Shown here in pieces: positions 59,526 to 64,000 of a stretch of 64,000 bases of DNA. Positions within the stretch are counted from its first letter, which is position 1; each line of letters begins with the position of its first letter. Source of the DNA: Bradyrhizobium sp. dw_411. GTDB taxonomy: Bacteria > Pseudomonadota > Alphaproteobacteria > Rhizobiales > Xanthobacteraceae. Below the pieces are notes generated by a model. That model made no database searches, had not been told where the DNA came from, and was given only the letters and a program-made list of their open reading frames with translations. The stretch lies in contig NZ_JAAVUY010000008.1 in the NCBI RefSeq assembly GCF_018449695.1, forward strand, positions 248,001-312,000, given 5' to 3'. The translations under genes and the position numbers were made by a program.

Positions 59526-60299
59526 ATGGTCAGGAAACGATTCACGGCAGTTTTGCGTCTTGTAGCGCTCGCCGGAGCCTTCACGGCTTCAGGAGCCTTC
59601 GCGGCGCCGCCCGATTTCAGCGGCGTATGGGTTCCGGACATCAAGGATCAGAAGCGTCAGGAGGTGCAGATCACGCCGCCCTGGAAGCCTGAGGTTCTCA
59701 AGCAAATCCAGCATATGGTGGCCGAGGAAAAGGCCGGGCGGCCTTTTCTCGTACTCAGCCATTGCATGCCGCACGGCATGCCGAGCTGGATGCTGATCCC
59801 GCACAATGCGATGGAAATTCTGGTGACCCCCGGCCGCATCACCATGCTGGGCGAAGGCGATGGCAACCGGCTGCGGCGAATCTATACCGATGGCCGCCCG
59901 CATCCCGAAGACCCCGATCTGTCGTTTCACGGCCACTCGATCGGTCATTGGGAAGGCGATACGCTGGTCGTCGATACCGTAGGTATCGCGCCGCAGGCCT
60001 ATATCGCGATCAGCGAGGCGGCTGGCATCCCGAACAATGGCGACATGCATATCGTCGAGCGGCTGTATCTGGCGAAGCCGAATGTTCTCAACGACGATCT
60101 TGAAATAACGGCGCCGAACGTCCTGACCACGACCTGGAAAACGACGCGAATTTTCCGGAGTTATCCCGAGCGTCATTACGAGATTATCGAAGGGGAATGC
60201 GCCCAGGAAGATCTGCACGCCGGAAAGGATGCGTTCGGCAACGATATCTATATTCCGGCCCCGCAAGGCCCTTACGGTTCGGTCCACGTCGCGAAATAA
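59526..60299 (+). CDS. Exported protein of an uncharacterised family
   Basis: 257 residues from ATG 59526 (GTG 59520 possible). Signal peptide (AVLRLVALAGAFTASGAFA) and conserved blocks SHCMPHGMPSWMLIPHNAMEI, YTDGRPHPEDPDLSFHGHSI, GHWEGDTLVVDTVGI, and a late Cys in EGECAQED. The same block order is common in uncharacterised soil-bacterial proteins next to DUF6152 genes. Role unknown. First gene of a five-gene operon. Confidence 0.75.
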   Translation: MVRKRFTAVLRLVALAGAFTASGAFAAPPDFSGVWVPDIKDQKRQEVQITPPWKPEVLKQIQHMVAEEKAGRPFLVLSHCMPHGMPSWMLIPHNAMEILVTPGRITMLGEGDGNRLRRIYTDGRPHPEDPDLSFHGHSIGHWEGDTLVVDTVGIAPQAYIAISEAAGIPNNGDMHIVERLYLAKPNVLNDDLEITAPNVLTTTWKTTRIFRSYPERHYEIIEGECAQEDLHAGKDAFGNDIYIPAPQGPYGSVHVAK

Positions 60300-60310
60300 G
60301 GACAATCTAA

Positions 60311-60706
60311 ATGTCGCCGAGAATTATCGTACTTGCTGCAAGCCTGATCCTGAGTTTTGGCGGTATCGCCATGGCGCATCATTCCAACGCCGCCTACGAC
60401 CTCGATAATCCCAAGACCATGGAAGGCACGGTCAAGGTCGTCAACTGGACCAACCCTCACATCACCTTTGTCATCGAAGCCGACGGCAAGCCTGGCGAGC
60501 CGTCTGCTTCGGGGGTGTTCGAAGTGTCGAGTCCCGGCGTTCTCACGCGCTCAGGCTGGACCAAGCGCTCGCTACAGCCCGGAGATCATGCGGTATTTCG
60601 CTATGCGCCGCTTCGGGACGGCAATCCCGGCGGATTCCTGCTCAAGGTCACGCTGCCGAGCGGCCAAGAGCTGAGCTACAGCCTGACGCCGCCTGCCGAT
60701 CAATGA
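60311..60706 (+). CDS. DUF6152 family exported protein
   Basis: 131 residues, signal peptide (IIVLAASLILSFGGIAMA) then AHHSNAAYDLDNPKTMEGTV and NWTNPHITFVIEA, the DUF6152 pattern. Mature N-terminus carries a His-His pair that could bind metal. 11 nt after the previous gene. Function unknown. Confidence 0.8.
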   Translation: MSPRIIVLAASLILSFGGIAMAHHSNAAYDLDNPKTMEGTVKVVNWTNPHITFVIEADGKPGEPSASGVFEVSSPGVLTRSGWTKRSLQPGDHAVFRYAPLRDGNPGGFLLKVTLPSGQELSYSLTPPADQ

Positions 60707-60710
60707 TGTC

Positions 60711-61217
60711 ATGATTGACGCTGTGATCGGCGAGTTCTCCGGTTGGCTGGCGACGACGTCGCTCAGTCACACCATCCAGACGACCGGCTGGATTATTCCG
60801 ACTGTTCAGACGATTCACATCCTGAGCGTCGCAATCGTGTTTTCTTCCGCGGTCCTTGTCGATCTCAGGCTCTGGCGGCTGCTCAACCGCGATGTGCCGT
60901 TGCCCGAGATCACGCGGCGCTTCCTTCCGGTGATCTGGCCGGTGCTGGCTGTTCTCTTGATAACAGGCGCGTTGCTGATCATCGGCGAGCCGCGACGCTC
61001 CCTGCAGAATTCCACGTTTTACATCAAGATGGGATTGCTGGCCTTCGCCATCCTGCTGACGGCGTGGCTGCAATGGTCGGTGTCGTCGTCGCCGAATTTC
61101 TGGGACAAGGATCGGGGGCGGCGACTGGTGGGACAGCTCGCCGCGTCGGTATCGATACTGGTGTGGTGCGGCATTCTCTTCGCCGGACGCTGGATTGCTT
61201 ACACGCAGGCGGGATAA
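60711..61217 (+). CDS. DUF6644-type membrane protein, first copy
   Basis: 168 residues, about four membrane segments, His36 in TIHILSVAIVFSSAVLVDLRL and ending GRWIAYTQAG. The His placement within a membrane helix would suit heme or quinone binding, but this is not proven. Starts 4 nt after the DUF6152 stop and its stop overlaps the next ATG (TAATG). Confidence 0.75.
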   Translation: MIDAVIGEFSGWLATTSLSHTIQTTGWIIPTVQTIHILSVAIVFSSAVLVDLRLWRLLNRDVPLPEITRRFLPVIWPVLAVLLITGALLIIGEPRRSLQNSTFYIKMGLLAFAILLTAWLQWSVSSSPNFWDKDRGRRLVGQLAASVSILVWCGILFAGRWIAYTQAG

Positions 61218-61720
61218 TGCAGTTCCTTCACGATATCATTTCGTATTTCGAGAACAGCGTTTTGGCGGACAATATCCGCGAAAACGACCTGCTGTTTCCC
61301 CTGATCGAGTCCATCCATGTGGTCGCGATTTGCCTGGTGGTCGGATCGATTCTGGCGGTCGACCTGCGATTGCTTGGGTTCGCCTCCGTTCACCGCTCCG
61401 TCAGCCGCGTCACGGCCGGCATTTTGCCCCTCACCTGGGTCGCGTTTGCCGTGGCAGTTGCGTCGGGTGGCCTGCTGTTTATCTCCAACGCGACCAAATA
61501 TCTGGAGAACGGCTATTTCGTCGCCAAGCTTTTCCTGATTGGCCTGGCCGGTTTGAACATGGTGGTCTTTCATCTCGTCAGCGCCAAGGACATGGCGCAG
61601 TGGGATAGCCAGTCCCGGCTGCCGTTTCGCGCTCGGCTGGCAGGAGGGTTGTCGGTTCTGCTTTGGATTTCGGTGGTCGCGTGCGGGCGCTGGATCGGCT
61701 TCACCATGCGGGTTGGGTGA
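61217..61720 (+). CDS. DUF6644-type membrane protein, second copy
   Basis: 167 residues, paralogous to the previous gene: SIHVVAICLVVGSILAVDLRL (His34) matches TIHILSVAIV..VDLRL, and the end GRWIGFT matches GRWIAYT. Four membrane segments. Tandem duplication in one operon suggests a heteromer. Confidence 0.75.
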   Translation: MQFLHDIISYFENSVLADNIRENDLLFPLIESIHVVAICLVVGSILAVDLRLLGFASVHRSVSRVTAGILPLTWVAFAVAVASGGLLFISNATKYLENGYFVAKLFLIGLAGLNMVVFHLVSAKDMAQWDSQSRLPFRARLAGGLSVLLWISVVACGRWIGFTMRVG

Positions 61721-61721
61721 G

Positions 61722-62189
61722 ATGATGAAATCCCGTTTCTTTGCCAAAGTGATCGCAGCGGCTGTCATCACATTTGCGGCCGTATCGCCGTCGATATCCG
61801 ATGATGCTGCCGGCGCGCCTCCCTACAAAGCCTATGTCGACATGAAGACCTTCATGGAGCATGTGCTCAGCCCGTCCGCGGCCGTGATCTGGAGAGTCAA
61901 CGGCGTGATCATCGACGCCAAGGGCGAGCACGATCTCTCCCCGAAAACCGATGACGACTGGGAGCAGATCGTGAGCGGCACGGCCACGCTGGCCGAGGCC
62001 ACCAACGCGCTGATGATTCCGGGGCGCGCCCGCGATGCGAGCTGGAATCCATACGTCAAGAAACTCGCGGACGCGGCCGATAAGGCCTATCGCGCCGCGG
62101 AAGAGCATGACCTGAAATCGATCTCGGAGGTCAGCGACCAGCTCGACGGTATCTGCGCGGCGTGTCATCGCCACTATGGGCTGGAATAA
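61722..62189 (+). CDS. Small exported c-type cytochrome
   Basis: 155 residues. Signal peptide (FFAKVIAAAVITFAAVSPSIS), helical body and a C-terminal heme motif CAACH at 145-149, the position typical of class II (cytochrome c-prime-like) proteins. The ATG is preceded by GGTGAG and follows the membrane gene by 1 nt. Likely electron carrier for the upstream membrane proteins. Confidence 0.8.
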   Translation: MMKSRFFAKVIAAAVITFAAVSPSISDDAAGAPPYKAYVDMKTFMEHVLSPSAAVIWRVNGVIIDAKGEHDLSPKTDDDWEQIVSGTATLAEATNALMIPGRARDASWNPYVKKLADAADKAYRAAEEHDLKSISEVSDQLDGICAACHRHYGLE

Positions 62190-62244
62190 TTTCCGGGATT
62201 ATTCCCCGAGTGGACATTGGCGCCGGCCTGACGAAATGGTGCCA

Positions 62245-63639
62245 TTAAATTACTCCCGATATCCGCAGCGCCACACCCGCCGCGCACGCTCCTGACAGCA
62301 CCGTCAGCATGCCCATGTTGAAGCGGAAGATCGCGATCGCAGCCGCCACCGCCAGAGCAAGCGCCGCGAAATCGATACTCGCCCACACCGGCATATCGAA
62401 CGAGAACCCGAACGATCGCATCGGCAAGGTTTCCCGGAAGATCGTATGCAGGGCGAACCAGATCGACAGATTGAGAATCACGCCGACAACAGCGGCGGTG
62501 ATCGCCGTCAGCGCGCCCGCCAGTCCCTTGTTGCCGCGCAGGGTCTCGATAAACGGCGCGCCCATGAAGATCCAGAGAAAGCAGGGTGTGAACGTCACCC
62601 AGGTCGCCAGCAGGCCACCGAGTGTTCCCGCCAGCATCGGCGATAGCGATCCGGGATCGCGATAGGCGGCCATGAAGCCAACGAACTGCAGCACCATGAT
62701 CAGCGGGCCCGGTGTGGTCTCGGCCATCCCCAGGCCATCCAGCATCTCTCGCGGCTGCACCCAGTGATAATGCTCGACCGCCTGCTGCGCGACATAAGCC
62801 AGCACGGCGTAGGCGCCGCCAAACGTCACCATCGCCATTTTGCTGAAGAACAATGCGATCTGGCTGAAGACGTTGGCCTGTCCGAAAGCGATCAGCAATA
62901 CGCCGACCGGCACCAGCCACAGCAGCAGCCAGATCGAGCCGATCTTCAGCGCGCGGGAAACGCTCGGCCGCACATGGTCCGGCAATTCGTCGCCGAGCAT
63001 GCTGTCGATGGCGGCAGCGTTTTTGCCGCCGCCATGCGGGACCGCGCCAAATTCGGGCCTCCCGCTTTTCGCGCCGAGATAACCGATCACGCCAGCGGCG
63101 ATGATGATGACCGGAAACGGCACGTTGAAAAAGAAGATCGCGATGAAAGCCGTGGCCGCAAGCCCGATCATGATGCGGCTGCGCAGCGCGCGCTTGCCGA
63201 GGCGAACCACCGCCTGGATCACGATCGCCAGCACCGCAGCCTTCAGGCCGAAGAACAGCGCTTCGATCACCCCGACATTGCCGAAAGCGGCGTAGACGTA
63301 GCTTAAGCCCATGATGCAGATGATGCCGGGCAGGATGAACAGGCCACCGGCCATGATGCCGCCGGCGGTCCGGTGCAACAGCCAACCGATATAGGTTGCC
63401 AATTGTTGCGCCTCCGGACCCGGCAGCAGCATGCAGTAATTGAGCGCGTGCAGAAACCGGCTCTCGGAAATCCAGTTTTTCTCCTCGACCAGAATACGAT
63501 GCATCACCGCGATCTGTCCTGCCGGTCCGCCGAAGCTCAGCAGCGCAATTCGCAACCAGACCCGAAAGGCCTCACCGAAACCGATGCCGTGACCCGCATC
63601 CGTTCCGGTAACCTTTGCATTTGCCGCGATATCGCTCAT
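62245..63639 (-). CDS. chrA: ChrA chromate efflux transporter, full-length
   Basis: 464 residues, about ten to twelve membrane segments, two CHR halves: ALLSFGGPAGQIAVMHRILVEEK near the start and a second FSKMAMVTFGGAYAVLAYVA. A central charged loop. It extrudes chromate from the cell. The ATG overlaps the chrB stop by 4 nt. Confidence 0.92.
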   Translation of the reverse strand: MSDIAANAKVTGTDAGHGIGFGEAFRVWLRIALLSFGGPAGQIAVMHRILVEEKNWISESRFLHALNYCMLLPGPEAQQLATYIGWLLHRTAGGIMAGGLFILPGIICIMGLSYVYAAFGNVGVIEALFFGLKAAVLAIVIQAVVRLGKRALRSRIMIGLAATAFIAIFFFNVPFPVIIIAAGVIGYLGAKSGRPEFGAVPHGGGKNAAAIDSMLGDELPDHVRPSVSRALKIGSIWLLLWLVPVGVLLIAFGQANVFSQIALFFSKMAMVTFGGAYAVLAYVAQQAVEHYHWVQPREMLDGLGMAETTPGPLIMVLQFVGFMAAYRDPGSLSPMLAGTLGGLLATWVTFTPCFLWIFMGAPFIETLRGNKGLAGALTAITAAVVGVILNLSIWFALHTIFRETLPMRSFGFSFDMPVWASIDFAALALAVAAAIAIFRFNMGMLTVLSGACAAGVALRISGVI

Positions 63640-64000
63640 GGCTTTGCCTTGCTGGTCGGCCAGTTGTGAGTTTCATCCGTCGCATCGCGGCACCAGCGGT
63701 AGAACGCGTCGTAAAGCGTAAGGCCGGCCTCGAGCTGTTCGAGATCGTCGCTATACATCCGCGACAGGCCGAGCGATGCCGCCAACAGTCCCGGCGCTTC
63801 CGGTGACAGATCGAGCCTGCCGGTATCCGCGGCGCGCACCATGGTGGCGAGCCGCAGCAATGGCGGCGTCGCGAGGCCCAATTCCTCGATCATCACATCG
63901 AAGGTGCAGAGCTCGCCGCGATGGCTCCAGAACACGTTTTCGATATCGAAAGGAGCGGCATTGAAGCGCTCGCCGACCGCGATCACCTCCGAAGGCGCCA
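63636..64000 (-). CDS. chrB: ChrB chromate-resistance regulatory protein, C-terminal part (partial)
   Basis: Only the last ~120 residues are in the window; the frame continues past the edge. Sequence VGERFNAAPFDIENVFWSHRGELCTFDVMIEEL and DLEQLEAGLTLYDAFYRWCRDATDETHNWP matches the ChrB C-terminal domain, a chromate-sensing regulator of chrA. ATGA overlap with chrA indicates an operon. Confidence 0.85.
   Translation of the reverse strand, partial: APSEVIAVGERFNAAPFDIENVFWSHRGELCTFDVMIEELGLATPPLLRLATMVRAADTGRLDLSPEAPGLLAASLGLSRMYSDDLEQLEAGLTLYDAFYRWCRDATDETHNWPTSKAKP

Overview
The window looks like chromosomal DNA of a Bradyrhizobium-type alphaproteobacterium (Nitrobacteraceae). This rests on high GC, the linked order ilvI-ilvN ... 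ilvC, miaA/serB, degP-DUF2065-hflC-hflK, folA, thyA, a circularly permuted tmRNA gene, sspB-fumC-DUF4169-RHH, a MipZ-type ATPase, and several families of dispersed palindromic intergenic repeats. No rRNA, tRNA, transposase, integrase or CRISPR array was recognised.

Layout. 1-2.6 kb: an aldehyde-oxidase-type molybdenum hydroxylase (large subunit cut by the window edge, small [2Fe-2S] subunit). 2.8-4.6 kb: MipZ and an HD-domain protein. 4.8-14.2 kb: an aromatic-acid catabolic island with a MarR regulator, a phthalate-dioxygenase-type reductase, a Gfo/Idh/MocA dehydrogenase, a Liv-type ABC importer with fused permeases, and a Rieske oxygenase. Both structural promoters carry the same inverted repeat. 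14.7-16.8 kb: a large exported protein with one heme c motif. 17-25 kb: PPK2, a Nudix protein, a nitrate/sulfonate-type ABC importer interrupted by a PEBP gene, and an OpuC-like importer with a permease-binding protein fusion. 25-31 kb: an ABC-F ATPase, small proteins, a formyltransferase-like gene between inverted repeats, and an LTA-synthase-like membrane protein.

31-38.6 kb: a short-chain dehydrogenase, then the branched-chain amino acid operon ilvI-ilvN-methyltransferase-EamA-LysE-ilvC. It is preceded by a leader peptide with Leu-Ile-Ile-Val-Val-Val and an intrinsic terminator, a classical attenuator. 38.8-49.7 kb: miaA and serB diverging with almost no gap, DegP, HflC/HflK, DHFR, a separately oriented alpha/beta hydrolase, a GNAT protein, ThyA, and a split chromate transporter pair. 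49.8-53.1 kb: permuted tmRNA followed directly by sspB, the ClpXP adaptor for the tag that tmRNA adds; then fumC, DUF4169 and an RHH protein. 53.4-59.2 kb: a CDF metal exporter and a cobalamin riboswitch ahead of class Ia ribonucleotide reductase nrdA-nrdB. 59.5-62.2 kb: a compact operon of uncharacterised exported and membrane proteins ending in a small c-type cytochrome. 62.2-64 kb: chrB-chrA.

The most informative regulatory features are the ilv attenuator, the B12 riboswitch on nrdAB, the paired MarR operator candidates and the tmRNA-sspB adjacency. The best candidate for undescribed biology is the 59.5-62.2 kb operon.
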